From NCBI GenBank assembly GCA_030824495.1, contig JAVBXP010000024.1, forward strand, positions 34,730-98,729: a stretch of 64,000 nt of DNA. Reading direction: 5' to 3'. The position numbers and the translations under genes are program-made. Each line of letters starts with the position of its first letter. The first letter of the stretch is position 1. Below the pieces are notes generated by a model. It made no database searches, was not told the DNA's origin, and saw only the letters and a program-made list of their open reading frames with translations. Source of the stretch: a bacterium. GTDB taxonomy: Bacteria > Pseudomonadota > Alphaproteobacteria > Caulobacterales > Caulobacteraceae. This document shows, piece by piece, positions 17,703 to 26,548 of the stretch.

Positions 17703-18386
17703 TCAGTTCGCGGCGACGTTTCGCAATGACGCCGGAAGAGTCTCCCAGGCTCGGATCAACTCGCCGATCGAGATAGCCTCCATCTTGCGCATGACATTGG
17801 CCCGATGAAGTTTGACGGTCACCTCGCTGATACCCAAGTCGAAGGCGATCTGTTTGTTGAGCCTTCCGCGTGCAACTTGGGCCAGGACCTCTCGCTCCCT
17901 GGGCGTGAGAGTTTCAAACCTGGATTGGGTCAGCCTGACGATTTCAGCCCGCTCTCGTTGCGCCGCGTCACGCTCAAGGCCGGTCATCACCGCGTCGAGC
18001 AGAGTTTGATCGCGCACCGGCTTGGTGAGGAAATCCACCGCCCCGGCCTTCATCGCCTGCACAGTCATCGGGATATCGCCATGGCCCGTTAGGAACACGA
18101 TCGGTTTCGGCCTTCCGCTCGCGGCGAGCTGGAGCTGCAGATCCAGTCCGCTCACGCCCGGCATGCGAACGTCAAGGATGAGACAGCCGGGCCTGTCCAG
18201 GACATCAGCCTCGAGCAACTCCCTCGTCGATTGGAAGCAAACCGGCTGCAGACCCGCTGATAGCATCAGCTCATGCAGCGCTTCGCGGATCGCTCGATCA
18301 TCATCCACAATGATGACCTGGGGCTCGTCCTGCGGAGCTTGGAGGGCAGGTCGCCCTAGGTTCACCAGATGAATTTGCGCCGTCAT
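17703..18386 (-). CDS. FixJ-family response regulator, second copy
   Basis: A 227-residue receiver plus LuxR-type HTH regulator on the opposite strand. DDD lies at 28-30, phospho-acceptor Asp72 in LILDVRMPGVSGLDLQ, followed by TGHGDIPMTVQAMKAGAVDFLTKP. The output domain has LTPREREVLAQVARGRLNKQ and EVTVKLHRANVMRKMEAIS. It faces the first FixJ-type gene convergently and overlaps the receiver gene upstream (stop/start ATGA at 18383-18386). The N-terminal ~20 residues before the receiver are an extension relative to the first copy. It could share the eight-PAS kinase; no other kinase lies next to it. Confidence 0.9.
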   Translation of the reverse strand: MTAQIHLVNLGRPALQAPQDEPQVIIVDDDRAIREALHELMLSAGLQPVCFQSTRELLEADVLDRPGCLILDVRMPGVSGLDLQLQLAASGRPKPIVFLTGHGDIPMTVQAMKAGAVDFLTKPVRDQTLLDAVMTGLERDAAQRERAEIVRLTQSRFETLTPREREVLAQVARGRLNKQIAFDLGISEVTVKLHRANVMRKMEAISIGELIRAWETLPASLRNVAAN

Positions 18387-18769
18387 AGTCGTCTCCCGTG
18401 GCTAGAGCGCACTGCAGTCCTGACCGCCGCCAGCAAGGTTGGGCCGTCGAAGGGTTTGGGGAAGAATCCGGCAATTTCCTCGGTGCGTGCGCGCTGATGA
18501 TCGGCAATCTCGTGGCGACCGCTGATGAGGAACACTGGCAGTTCAGGACGCAGCCACCTTACGGCGGCGTGGAGCTGAAAGCCGTCCATGCCGGGCATGC
18601 CGATATCGGTGATGAGGCAATCGACATCGGAAAGCCCAGCATCCAGCAAGGCACGCGCCGAGGAGAAGGTTCGAACTGTGTAGCCGGCGGACTCAAAGAG
18701 GTTTTCGAGCGACTCCAAGAGCCGTGTGTCGTCGTCCACGACGGCTATCGATGGCTGCGGGCTCGTCAC
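18383..18769 (-). CDS. Single-domain response regulator (receiver only), second copy
   Basis: A 128-residue stand-alone receiver, paralogue of 17251-17616. It shares VVDDD, LLESLENLFESAGY, Asp55 in ITDIGMPGMDGFQL and GRHEI. It is translated just before the second FixJ-type gene with a four-base overlap. Gene order is reversed relative to the other pair: here the receiver comes first. The C-terminal half differs more (AVRTAVRSSHGRRL). A role in tuning phosphate flow to the FixJ protein is inference from the pairing. Confidence 0.88.
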   Translation of the reverse strand: MTSPQPSIAVVDDDTRLLESLENLFESAGYTVRTFSSARALLDAGLSDVDCLITDIGMPGMDGFQLHAAVRWLRPELPVFLISGRHEIADHQRARTEEIAGFFPKPFDGPTLLAAVRTAVRSSHGRRL

Positions 18770-18954
18770 CAGTCGATCTCGCGTCGCAGGCTATTTGGCG
18801 GTTCGAGCCTGGCAGTCCTTGTTGCGGCGAGGCGTTGCTTATTCATGGCCGACGCTTAGCGCGGGAGGCGTCGCTCGCCATCCTATGGAAACACATGTGT
18901 CGCGGGAGCCTTCAAGGCAGGCGAGAGGCTTTTCTCCGCGGCGGCGCGCTGGGG

Positions 18955-19350
18955 TCAGTCGGGGCCGCCGAGGACGATGTCCCACTCGTCGGGGCTGTGG
19001 CCTTCGGACTCAAATTCAAAGTGACGTCCGGCGAAGGCGATGTGACCGGCAATCGCGGCGAGTTCGGGCGGCGGGGCTTCAAACGACCAGAGGGCATTTT
19101 CGACGATGTGCCAGTCCCGGAGGATCGTGAAGTAGGTCGCCGCGCCCTTGGTCGGCGAGATGGTGATCTTGTTTGTCTGGCCTAGCACCGACATCTCCAC
19201 GTCGGCCCGGGGAAAGTACCAGACCGGCGGCTTGCCAGGTTCGCGCAGGACTAGGGCCATACGGCTCTCAGCGATCTCGTGGCCTTCGAACAGTACGCGA
19301 ATGAGGCGGGCATCCAGCTCGACAAGAGGCTGGGCTTCAACTTGGTTCAT
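18955..19350 (-). CDS. DUF427 family protein
   Basis: A 131-residue protein matching the DUF427 fold. It shows VRVLFEGHEIAESRMALVL-like strands (here IRVLFEGHEIAES), PPVWYFPRADVEM, TISPTKGAATYFTI (family: CPYKGxAxYW) and a C-terminal region where DxWDIVLGG follows FEF. DUF427 proteins are small beta-rich cytosolic proteins without a defined biochemical role. It stands alone: a 185-base gap separates it from the receiver gene downstream, and a strong hairpin separates it from the hydrolase upstream. Confidence 0.82.
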   Translation of the reverse strand: MNQVEAQPLVELDARLIRVLFEGHEIAESRMALVLREPGKPPVWYFPRADVEMSVLGQTNKITISPTKGAATYFTILRDWHIVENALWSFEAPPPELAAIAGHIAFAGRHFEFESEGHSPDEWDIVLGGPD

Positions 19351-19414
19351 GTCGTCCTCGGATGGGCTTTACGCGGCGCCGCCGGGAAAGGCGGCCACCG
19401 CTGTCAGCGGAGTT

Positions 19415-19440
19415 GGGGCCGCCTCGCGATCTGCGGCCCC
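19415..19440 (-). terminator. GC-rich hairpin after the hydrolase gene
   Basis: A perfect 8-base inverted repeat GGGGCCGC / GCGGCCCC with a 10-base loop lies 11 bases downstream of the minus-strand hydrolase stop (19452). A smaller hairpin (CCGCTG/CAGCGG, 19398-19410) follows. Neither has a T-run, so rho-independent termination is uncertain. Confidence 0.4.
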
Positions 19441-19451
19441 GGCGGACTTCC

Positions 19452-20441
19452 TCAGCCTTTGATGAACGCTAGGATGTCGGCGTTAACGACGTCGGCGTGG
19501 GTGGTGGCCATACCGTGCGGGAAGCCTTCGTAGACTTTCAGTGTGCTGTTCTTCAGGAGCTTCACCGTGCGGCGTGCGCTAATGTCGATCGGCACGACTT
19601 GGTCGTCGGTTCCGTGAAGGACGAGAGTGGGCGCCTCGATGACCTTGAGGTCTTCGGTAAAGTCGGTCTCGGAGAAAGCCTTCACGCCCTCATAGTGCGC
19701 CTGGGCGCTGCCCATCATGCCTTGCCGCCACCAGTTCTGCACCAAGCCTGGAATGGCCTTCGCTCCAGGGCGGTTGAAGCCATAGAACGGTCCAGCAGCC
19801 ACATCGAGGTAGTATTGCGAGCGGCCTGCCACGATACGATCACGGAACCCTTCATCGAAGACGGACACCGGGATGCCGTCAGGATTGCTTTTCGTCCTGG
19901 CCATGAGGGGCGGCACCGCGCCGATTAGCACCAGCTTGGCCACTCGGGCCCTGCCGTGTCGAGCGACATAGCGGGTGGCTTCGCCACCGCCGGTCGAATG
20001 TCCGATATGGATCGCGTTCCGCAGATCGAGATGCTCAATCACCGCTGCGACATCGGCGGCATAGTGATCCATGTCGTGGCCCTCGCCCACCTGGGCCGAG
20101 CGGCCGTGTCCGCGACGATCGTGGGCGACCACGCGGTAGCCCTGGGCGAGGAAGAAAAGCATCTGACCATCCCAGTCGTCGGAGGTCAGCGGCCACCCGT
20201 GGTGGAAGACGATCGGCTGGGCGCTCTTCGGACCCCAGTCCTTGTAGAAGATCTCGACGCCATCCTTGGTCGTGACGTAGCTCATCGTATTCATCCTTCT
20301 GATGTTGGCGCCCTGCGGCGCGGCGAGGCTCTCGCGGGCGACAGCGGCGCGTGGAGCGGTGGCGGCGACCACGCCCAATGCCGCTGCCAGGAACTCGCGC
20401 CTATGAAAGGCGATGGGGCGGGCCTGATTTAGCTCGGACAT
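19452..20441 (-). CDS. Alpha/beta hydrolase, non-haem chloroperoxidase-like, with Tat-type leader
   Basis: A 329-residue alpha/beta hydrolase. The nucleophile elbow is GHSTGG with Ser149, the oxyanion segment HHGWPL is at about 80-85, the acid is likely in HGTDDQVVP (about 275-283) and the His in GFPHGM. It belongs to the cofactor-free haloperoxidase/esterase group (family starts such as [18 protein letters not shown]). Before that start lies a leader with [11 protein letters not shown] and a hydrophobic stretch, which looks like a twin-arginine export signal, so the product is probably periplasmic. An internal start at residue 50 or 53 would give the cytosolic form, so the choice of start matters. 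The substrate is unknown. Confidence 0.88.
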   Translation of the reverse strand: MSELNQARPIAFHRREFLAAALGVVAATAPRAAVARESLAAPQGANIRRMNTMSYVTTKDGVEIFYKDWGPKSAQPIVFHHGWPLTSDDWDGQMLFFLAQGYRVVAHDRRGHGRSAQVGEGHDMDHYAADVAAVIEHLDLRNAIHIGHSTGGGEATRYVARHGRARVAKLVLIGAVPPLMARTKSNPDGIPVSVFDEGFRDRIVAGRSQYYLDVAAGPFYGFNRPGAKAIPGLVQNWWRQGMMGSAQAHYEGVKAFSETDFTEDLKVIEAPTLVLHGTDDQVVPIDISARRTVKLLKNSTLKVYEGFPHGMATTHADVVNADILAFIKG

Positions 20442-20655
20442 GTCGATCCCCTGGCTGAGCGGCTTTGCTGGTCGGTGTCTTCACGATGTCGGAGGCGGTG
20501 CGGTCAGCTCAATCAGACCAAAGTCGAGTATCGGCCCGCCCTTGGGTGCGGCGACCTAGGCTCTGGCGGAGGTCAGGCCAGCCCGCGCGCTCATCGGTCA
20601 GGTCCTGAACCGCCGGTTCCAAGCGCCGCGCCACGCAAGTTGGGAGCTGAGCGCT

Positions 20656-21411
20656 TCAGAGAAGCGCCATGCCGCCATCGACCCGCAGATTGACGCCCGT
20701 GATAAAGCTGCTGGCGTCAGAGGCCAGGAAGAGCGCCGCCTGGCCGAGCTCCTCGGCTCGGCCCATTCGGCCGAGCGGAATGGCCGCGGCCATCGACTGC
20801 TCGAATGCGGCGCGGCCCTCCGTCGGCACGCCGAGCTTGGCGAGGATCTCCGTGTCGGTGGGACCGGGGCTTAGGACGTTGACCCGGATACGGCGCGCCT
20901 TGAACTCGATGGCCCAACTGCGTGCGAAGGCGCCGAGCGCGGCCTTGGAGCCGGCGTAGACCGCGTGGCCGTCGAGCACCTTCTCGCTCGCCAGCGAGCC
21001 CGTGAGAATGATCGCACCCCCATCGCGCAGCAGCGGCCCCAGCTTTTGGACCCCGAAGAAGGCCCCGCGCGCATTGATCGCGAACTGGGCGTCGTACTCG
21101 GCCTCTGGCACTTCGGCCGAGTGGCGGATCGTGTTGACGCCGGCGTTGGCCATGTAGACGTCCAGTCCCCCGAACCGGCGCCGGATCTCCTCAGCGACGT
21201 GCGCATGATGGGCCAGATCCGCGACGTCGCCTTCGATCGCGAAGGCGCCGTGACCGAGTTTAGCGGCGGCGGCGGCGAGGGTCGGCCGCTGGCGCCCAGT
21301 GATGATCACCTGCGCGCCTGCCGCGGTGAAGGCTTGGGCCGCAGCGAAGCCGATGCCGCTGGCGCCGCCAGTGATCAGGGCAATTTTGCCGGCTAGCGCT
21401 CCATTGCTCAT
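20656..21411 (-). CDS. SDR family oxidoreductase
   Basis: A 251-residue classical short-chain dehydrogenase/reductase. It has the TGGASGIG cofactor motif at residues 14-21, NAG at 89-91, catalytic Ser139, Tyr152 and Lys156 (YAGSK), and a C-terminal FITGVNLRVDGG. Arg40 after the second strand (TGRQRP) favours NADP(H). It lies 214 bases upstream of the exported hydrolase on the same strand and diverges from the hydrolase at 21719. The substrate is unknown. Confidence 0.9.
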   Translation of the reverse strand: MSNGALAGKIALITGGASGIGFAAAQAFTAAGAQVIITGRQRPTLAAAAAKLGHGAFAIEGDVADLAHHAHVAEEIRRRFGGLDVYMANAGVNTIRHSAEVPEAEYDAQFAINARGAFFGVQKLGPLLRDGGAIILTGSLASEKVLDGHAVYAGSKAALGAFARSWAIEFKARRIRVNVLSPGPTDTEILAKLGVPTEGRAAFEQSMAAAIPLGRMGRAEELGQAALFLASDASSFITGVNLRVDGGMALL

Positions 21412-21718
21412 GGTCGAACCTCACGCGCCGGCAAGCAGCAGAGGCGTTCATTGGCGTGGGACATGGTGAGCTCCTTTTTTTAGATGCTGCGCCCGAAACT
21501 GCCGAGCGGGGGCTTGGCCCGCCATCTGCGTGAAGGTGCAGTCTCATCCTGCCGGGGGCTGAGTGCGCTGAGCTACCAAAGGGTGGGCGCCTATCTCTTT
21601 GGCGTAGCCCTCCCGGACTTTCGGGCTGCGCGAGTGGCGCCCGCGGCCAGATAGCGAACGTCTCTGTGTCGCTTCATCTTCGCCCCAAGGCCGCACTGGC
21701 CAGCTCGGAGGCAAAAAA
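21412..21718. promoter_or_regulatory. Divergent intergenic region between SDR and secreted hydrolase
   Basis: A 307-base gap between divergently transcribed genes, so it should hold promoters for both. The SDR side shows GAGCTCC just before the start (ribosome site on the minus strand). The plus side has CGGAGGC shortly before the ATG at 21719. I found no convincing small gene and no clear operator palindrome. Confidence 0.5.
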
Positions 21719-22504
21719 ATGCGCAAGATCCAAATCGCCCTATCGATCGCCTTGACCCTGGCCGCCGCAGATGTGGCGGCGGCTCAGACATCTGGCTCGG
21801 GCGCCAAGCCCACAGTCGTGCTGGTTCACGGCGCCTTCGCCGACTCTTCAAGTTGGAACGGCGTCATCTCGCGATTGGAGCGCGACGGATACCGCGTGAT
21901 CGCGGCGGCCAATCCGCTAAGAAGCGTGGCGGCCGACGCCGCGGCGGTCGCGACGATTCTGAAGTCGACGACGGGACCGGTCGTCCTGGTTGGCCACTCC
22001 TATGGCGGGCCAGTGATCACGCAGGCGGCCAACAGCGGCGCTAACGTTAAGGCGCTGGTCTATGTGGCCGGGTTCCTTCCGGAAAGCGGCGAGTCGAGTT
22101 TGACGCTTTCGGGCAAGTTCCCGGGCAGCACCTTGGGCGATGCGCTCTCCCCTGTTCCGATCCCTGGGGGCGGGGTCGATTTCTACATTCAGCCGGCCAA
22201 GTTCCACGCCCAGTTCGCCGCCGATCTTCCGGCCACCCAGACCAGTCTGATGGCCGCCACCCAGCGTCCGGTCACTCAGGCCGCGCTGTCGGAGCCTTCG
22301 GGCCAGGCCTCCTGGAAGCGTTTGCCGTCCTACGTGATCTACGGATCCGAGGATCGAAACATTCCCGCCGCGGCCATGGAGTTCATGGCGCAGAGGGCCA
22401 AGGCGCGGAAGACCATCGCGCTTCCCGGCGCGTCCCACGCCCTGATGATCTCGCATCCTGGCGAAGTCGCCGCCCTGATCGAGGAAGCGGCCACCGCCCC
22501 CTGA
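21719..22504 (+). CDS. Secreted alpha/beta hydrolase (EstC-like)
   Basis: A 261-residue alpha/beta hydrolase with a signal peptide (MRKIQIALSIALTLAAA, cleavage probably after AAAQ around residue 23). VLVHGAFADSSSW and the nucleophile elbow GHSYGG with Ser94 are typical of small esterases of the EstC/salicylate-esterase-like group. The acid should be in YVIYGSEDRNIP and the His in LPGASHALMISHP. GGAGGC precedes the ATG. It heads a same-strand run with two NmrA-like genes and a GST, suggesting a small detoxification operon. The substrate is unknown. Confidence 0.88.
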   Translation: MRKIQIALSIALTLAAADVAAAQTSGSGAKPTVVLVHGAFADSSSWNGVISRLERDGYRVIAAANPLRSVAADAAAVATILKSTTGPVVLVGHSYGGPVITQAANSGANVKALVYVAGFLPESGESSLTLSGKFPGSTLGDALSPVPIPGGGVDFYIQPAKFHAQFAADLPATQTSLMAATQRPVTQAALSEPSGQASWKRLPSYVIYGSEDRNIPAAAMEFMAQRAKARKTIALPGASHALMISHPGEVAALIEEAATAP

Positions 22505-22530
22505 CCGCCCAGCCCGTGAGAGTGACGAAC

Positions 22531-23322
22531 ATGAAGATCGTGGTCATCGGCGGCAGCGGCCGCATTGGCGAGAAGCTCGTCTACAACCTGAGACAGGACG
22601 ACTTTCGGGTGTTGGGGGCCTCACCCTCATGCGGCGTCGACGCCGTCACGGGCAAAGGCCTGGACGAGGCGTTGAACGATGCGCAGGTGGTGGTCGATGT
22701 TTCAAATTCGCCGGCGCTCGATGGCGCCTCTGCGCTTCGGTACTTCGAAGCTGCTGGCCGCCGGCTGACGGCCGCGGCCAACGCCGCTGGGGTGCAGCAC
22801 TACATCGCCCTCTCGATCGTGGGGACCGATCGACTTCAAGCCAGCGGCTACTTCCAGGCCAAGAAGCTTCAAGAGGACCTGATCAAGGCCTCGGGGCTCA
22901 ACTACAGCATTCTCAGGTCGACTCAATTCTTCGAGTTCATCGCCGGGGTTGTGCAGGACGGCACGCGTGACGACGTCGTGATCTCGCCGGCGCTGGCCCA
23001 GCCAATCTCCGGGTTGGACGTGGCCGAGGCGTTGGCGGATCTCGCCGCGGGAGAGCCGCTGAACCGCATGGTCGAAGTGGCCGGGCCGGAGCGCTTCAGG
23101 CTTTCGGACATCGCTGAGGAAGTCCTCACCGCCTATGAAGACAGTCGGCGGATCATCGCGGACTCCAGCGCCCCCTACTTCGGCGCGACCTTGACGGAAG
23201 ACTCCCTACTTCCCGGCGGCGAGGCCCGTATTGCGGACCTTCGGTTTGAGGACTGGTTGCGCGCCAGCCTCCAGCCGGGCGCTCCGTCCGAGCGACCCCG
23301 GAAGATGGGATCAGTGGCATGA
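22531..23322 (+). CDS. NmrA-like NAD(P)-binding protein (atypical SDR), copy 1
   Basis: A 263-residue Rossmann protein beginning MKIVVIGGSGRIG (GGxGxxG dinucleotide motif at 7-13). It lacks the classical SDR Tyr-x-x-x-Lys at the usual place but shows ALSIVGTDRLQASGYFQAKK and YSILRSTQFFEFI, as in NmrA/NAD(P)H-binding atypical SDRs. I chose ATG 22531 over the upstream GTG 22516 because both paralogues (23319 and 28966) start at the same MKIVV position. The stop overlaps the next gene (ATGA). Functions in this family range from redox sensing to reductases; none is assignable here. Confidence 0.86.
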   Translation: MKIVVIGGSGRIGEKLVYNLRQDDFRVLGASPSCGVDAVTGKGLDEALNDAQVVVDVSNSPALDGASALRYFEAAGRRLTAAANAAGVQHYIALSIVGTDRLQASGYFQAKKLQEDLIKASGLNYSILRSTQFFEFIAGVVQDGTRDDVVISPALAQPISGLDVAEALADLAAGEPLNRMVEVAGPERFRLSDIAEEVLTAYEDSRRIIADSSAPYFGATLTEDSLLPGGEARIADLRFEDWLRASLQPGAPSERPRKMGSVA

Positions 23323-24104
23323 AGATTGTCGTCATGGGCGGCTCAGGCCTCGTTGGCGCCAGCGTCGCCGAACTCCTGTCCAAGCAGGGCTGCGAGGTGG
23401 TCGCCGCCTCGCGGCGCACGGGGGTGGACGCGATCAGCGGTGCGGGCCTGGCGCAAGTGCTGTCGGGCGCCGACGTGGTCGTGGACGTCTTGAATTCTCC
23501 GGCTTTCGACGATGACGTCGCGCTCGAGTTCTTCTGCGCTTCCACCGACCAGCTCTTGGCGCAGGAGCGGTTCGCGGGGGTAGGTCATCACGTCGCGTTG
23601 TCGATCGTCGGCGCCGAGCGCCTGAGCGGCAACGGGTATTTTCGCGCCAAGCTGGCCCAGGAACGGCAGGTGCGGGCCGGGTGCGTTCCCTATACCCTGC
23701 TTCGAGCCACCCAGTTCTTCGAGTTCCTGGGTGCGATCGCGGACGCCGGCCGGGTGGGAGACGACGTTCGCCTGGCTCCCGCCCGCATTCAGCCGATTGC
23801 AGCCAGGGATGTCGCCGTCGCCCTGTCGCAGCTGGCCTGCGCGAAACCTGAGGACGCTACGATCGAACTGGCGGGCCCAGATCCCTATCGATTGGATACG
23901 ATCGTTGGCGCTTTCCTCTCCGCTAGCGGGGACGAGCGGAGGGTCATCGCCGATCCGAACGCCCTCTATTTCGGTACGGCTCTTTCCGACGAAACCCTGA
24001 TGGCAGGCGACGTCCCGCGATTTGGGCACACCGAATTCGACGCTTGGCTCCGGCGCTGGACACGCGAGCACCCGAGCGCCGCCGAAACAGCTCACCTTCC
24101 TTGA
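23319..24104 (+). CDS. NmrA-like NAD(P)-binding protein (atypical SDR), copy 2
   Basis: A 261-residue paralogue of the preceding gene: MKIVVMGGSGLVGASV, then VVDVLNSPAFDD, ALSIVGAERLSGNGYFRAKLAQE and TLLRATQFFEFLG. It shares the same architecture throughout. The start overlaps the copy 1 stop (ATGA), so the two are coupled and may form a heterodimer or act on related substrates. The third copy lies 5 kb away at 28966. Confidence 0.86.
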   Translation: MKIVVMGGSGLVGASVAELLSKQGCEVVAASRRTGVDAISGAGLAQVLSGADVVVDVLNSPAFDDDVALEFFCASTDQLLAQERFAGVGHHVALSIVGAERLSGNGYFRAKLAQERQVRAGCVPYTLLRATQFFEFLGAIADAGRVGDDVRLAPARIQPIAARDVAVALSQLACAKPEDATIELAGPDPYRLDTIVGAFLSASGDERRVIADPNALYFGTALSDETLMAGDVPRFGHTEFDAWLRRWTREHPSAAETAHLP

Positions 24105-24120
24105 AAGCGGGATCAAACCG

Positions 24121-24705
24121 ATGAAGCTCTACTACTCACCGCTGGCTTGCAGCCTCGCCGATCACATCGCGCTCGAGGAGGCTGGCGTCGACTACGATAG
24201 CGAGGCCGTCGATCTCAAGACCAAGCGGACGGCGTCAGGCCGTGACTTCTCAGAGGTCACGGCTAAGAACTATGTGCCCGTGCTCGTGCTTGAGGGCGGC
24301 GAAATCCTGACCGAAAACGTCGCGGTGCTTGATTGGATCGCCGCGCAGTTTCCGCAGCTGGGCGTCAGCGAACCGCTCGGCCGGACGCGGGTTCTTGAGG
24401 CTCTCACCTATGTCACAACGGAGCTGCACCACGGCTTCAAACCGATGTGGCATGGAGGAACCGACGACGACAAAGCCCAGGCGCGCAACGTACTGGGCGC
24501 TAAGCTGCAGTACGTCGCCGATACGTTGCGCGGCGATTACCTTTTCGGCGACACGCCGAGCGTGGCCGATTTCTATCTGTTCGTAATGCTGCTCTGGGCT
24601 GTCCGTTTCGACGTGCCGACGCCGCCGGCGCTGGAGTTGCTTCGCAGCCGTCTGAAGGCTCGGCCCGCGGTCCAGCGAGCCATGGCCCAAGAAGGCCTGC
24701 GCTAG
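24121..24705 (+). CDS. Glutathione S-transferase, beta class-like
   Basis: A 194-residue GST. It begins MKLYYSPLACSLADHIALEE, with Cys10 in the position characteristic of bacterial beta-class enzymes. The thioredoxin-like domain contains NYVPVL (cis-Pro) and TENVAVLDWIA; the helical domain contains YLFGDTPSVADFYLFVML. I chose ATG 24121 because the fold starts there; an earlier frame opening would overlap the previous gene. It is slightly shorter than the usual ~200 residues. It conjugates or reduces electrophiles with glutathione in the cytosol and fits the detoxification context of its neighbours. Confidence 0.9.
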   Translation: MKLYYSPLACSLADHIALEEAGVDYDSEAVDLKTKRTASGRDFSEVTAKNYVPVLVLEGGEILTENVAVLDWIAAQFPQLGVSEPLGRTRVLEALTYVTTELHHGFKPMWHGGTDDDKAQARNVLGAKLQYVADTLRGDYLFGDTPSVADFYLFVMLLWAVRFDVPTPPALELLRSRLKARPAVQRAMAQEGLR

Positions 24706-24731
24706 GCCGCCAGCGACATTTATCTCGACGT

Positions 24732-24757
24732 CTCGACCTTCGCGGTCGAGGCGCTTT
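24732..24757 (+). terminator. Rho-independent terminator after GST
   Basis: Stem CTCGACC / GGTCGAG with a TTCGC loop, then GCGC and TTTT. It lies 27 bases after the GST stop and before the convergent ETF-QO gene. Confidence 0.65.
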
Positions 24758-24768
24758 TCCGTGGACGC

Positions 24769-26511
24769 TCACATGTTGGGATAGTTCGGGCCACCCCCGC
24801 CTTCAGGCGGCGTCCAGACGATATTCTGCGATGGATCCTTGATGTCGCAGGTTTTGCAATGGATGCAGTTCTGGGCGTTGATCTGGAAGCGCGGATGGCT
24901 TCCGTCGGCGTCGTAGATCACTTCATAAACCCCCACGGGGCAGTAGAGCCGGGCCGGCTCACCATAGGCTGGCAGGTTGACCGAAATCGGCAGAGCGGGG
25001 TCCACAAGCCGCAGATGTATCGGCTGGTTCTCCGCGTGATTGGTGTTGGACAGATAGGCAGAAGACGCCTTGTCGAAGGAGAGTTCGCCATCGGCCCGCG
25101 GATAGACGATGGGCCGATGCTTGGCCGCGAGTTCGGTCGTCGCCGCATCGGTGTGGCGATGCCGCTGGGTCCCGAAAAGCGAGCGGTTTCCAAACAGAGT
25201 CTGGAACCACATGTCAAAGACGCCTAGCGCGCCGCCCATCAGTGTGCCGAACCGGCTGAGCAATGGCTTGGCGTTGCGCACGCGACGCAGATCTTCATGA
25301 ACCCAGCTGGCTTCGTAGCTGGCTTGGTAGGAGAGCAACTCATCGCCTGAACGGCCGGCCGCCAGCGCGGCGTAAGCGGCTTCAGCCGCCAGCATCCCGC
25401 TCTTCATCGCATTGTGGACGCCCTTGATCCTCGGGACATTCACAAAGCCGGCGGAGCACCCGATCAGAGCGCCGCCTGGGAAGGTGAGCTTCGGGACCGA
25501 TTGGAGGCCACCTTCCGTGATCGCGCGGGCGCCGTAGGCCAAGCGGGTTCCACCCGTCAGATGGGCCGCAATCGCAGGGTGATGCTTGAACCGCTGGAAT
25601 TCGTCGAACGGCGAGAGGAACGGATTGCGGTATCCCAGGTGCACTACATATCCGACCGACACGTAGCGGTCGCCGAAATGGTATAGGAAACTTCCTCCGC
25701 CGGTGCGGTCGTCCAGCGGCCAGCCCGTGGTGTGCTGGACAAGGCCCGGCCGATGCTGCTCAGACGGCACCTGCCAGAGTTCCTTGATGCCGAGCCCATA
25801 AAGTTGCGGGTCGGCGTCGCGTGCGAGATCGTGTCGGGCCTCGATGGTCTTGGCCAGGGCTCCGCGGGCGCCTTCGCCGATCAGCACGTACTTTCCGCGC
25901 AGTTCGACACCCGGTTCAAAGGCGTCTGTCCGCCTTCCGTCGCGGCCGATTCCGAACACCCCGGCCACAACCCCTTGCAACTGCTTGCCGGTTTCGTCCC
26001 AGAGCAGCTGGCTCGCCGCCATTCCAGGATAGATCTCAACGCCGACCGCCTCCGCCTCTTTCGCGAGCCAGCGGGTCAGGTCCGCCAGCGAGCCGATGTA
26101 GCAGCCACGGTTGTGCATCAGCGGCGGCAGCGCGAACATGGGCAGTGGGATCTGCCAGCGTGAACCAAGTAGCAGGAACCGGTCCTCGGTGGCCGGGGTC
26201 TCTAGCGGCGCCCCGCGAAGCTTCCAATCGGGAATGAGTTCATCGAGGGCTCGCGGATCGATCACCGCGCCAGCGACGATATGGCCTCCCACCTCCGCGC
26301 TCTTCTCCAGGACCGCCACCGAGACTTCGCCGCCCGCGGCCTGAGCACACTGCTTCAGACGCAAAGCGGCCGACAAGCTGGCCGGGCCTGCGCCGACAAT
26401 TACGACGTCATATTCCATGACCTCGCGCTCAACGCCTTCCAGCGCCTCGAACGACGGTAGCCGGTCAAGGACCGCGCCCTTCCAGGCGTCGCGTGAATTG
26501 TCACTTGTCAT
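24769..26511 (-). CDS. Electron transfer flavoprotein-ubiquinone oxidoreductase (ETF-QO)
   Basis: A 580-residue membrane-associated iron-sulfur flavoprotein that passes electrons from ETF to the quinone pool. FAD binding is at VVIVGAGPASLSAALRLK (about residues 35-52), followed by EVGGHIVAGAVIDP. The 4Fe-4S cluster cysteines are in LYCPVGVYEV and NCIHCKTCDIKDPSQNIVW near the C-terminus, ending with the family tail GGGGPNYPNM. Length and motifs match ETF-QO closely. ETF alpha and beta genes are not in the window. A sensorless histidine kinase gene lies 37 bases upstream on the same strand. Acyl-CoA dehydrogenases are the usual electron source. Confidence 0.95.
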   Translation of the reverse strand: MTSDNSRDAWKGAVLDRLPSFEALEGVEREVMEYDVVIVGAGPASLSAALRLKQCAQAAGGEVSVAVLEKSAEVGGHIVAGAVIDPRALDELIPDWKLRGAPLETPATEDRFLLLGSRWQIPLPMFALPPLMHNRGCYIGSLADLTRWLAKEAEAVGVEIYPGMAASQLLWDETGKQLQGVVAGVFGIGRDGRRTDAFEPGVELRGKYVLIGEGARGALAKTIEARHDLARDADPQLYGLGIKELWQVPSEQHRPGLVQHTTGWPLDDRTGGGSFLYHFGDRYVSVGYVVHLGYRNPFLSPFDEFQRFKHHPAIAAHLTGGTRLAYGARAITEGGLQSVPKLTFPGGALIGCSAGFVNVPRIKGVHNAMKSGMLAAEAAYAALAAGRSGDELLSYQASYEASWVHEDLRRVRNAKPLLSRFGTLMGGALGVFDMWFQTLFGNRSLFGTQRHRHTDAATTELAAKHRPIVYPRADGELSFDKASSAYLSNTNHAENQPIHLRLVDPALPISVNLPAYGEPARLYCPVGVYEVIYDADGSHPRFQINAQNCIHCKTCDIKDPSQNIVWTPPEGGGGPNYPNM

Positions 26512-26548
26512 TGACGATGGTTCCTCTGAGGACGGCGCTCAGGCCGGA

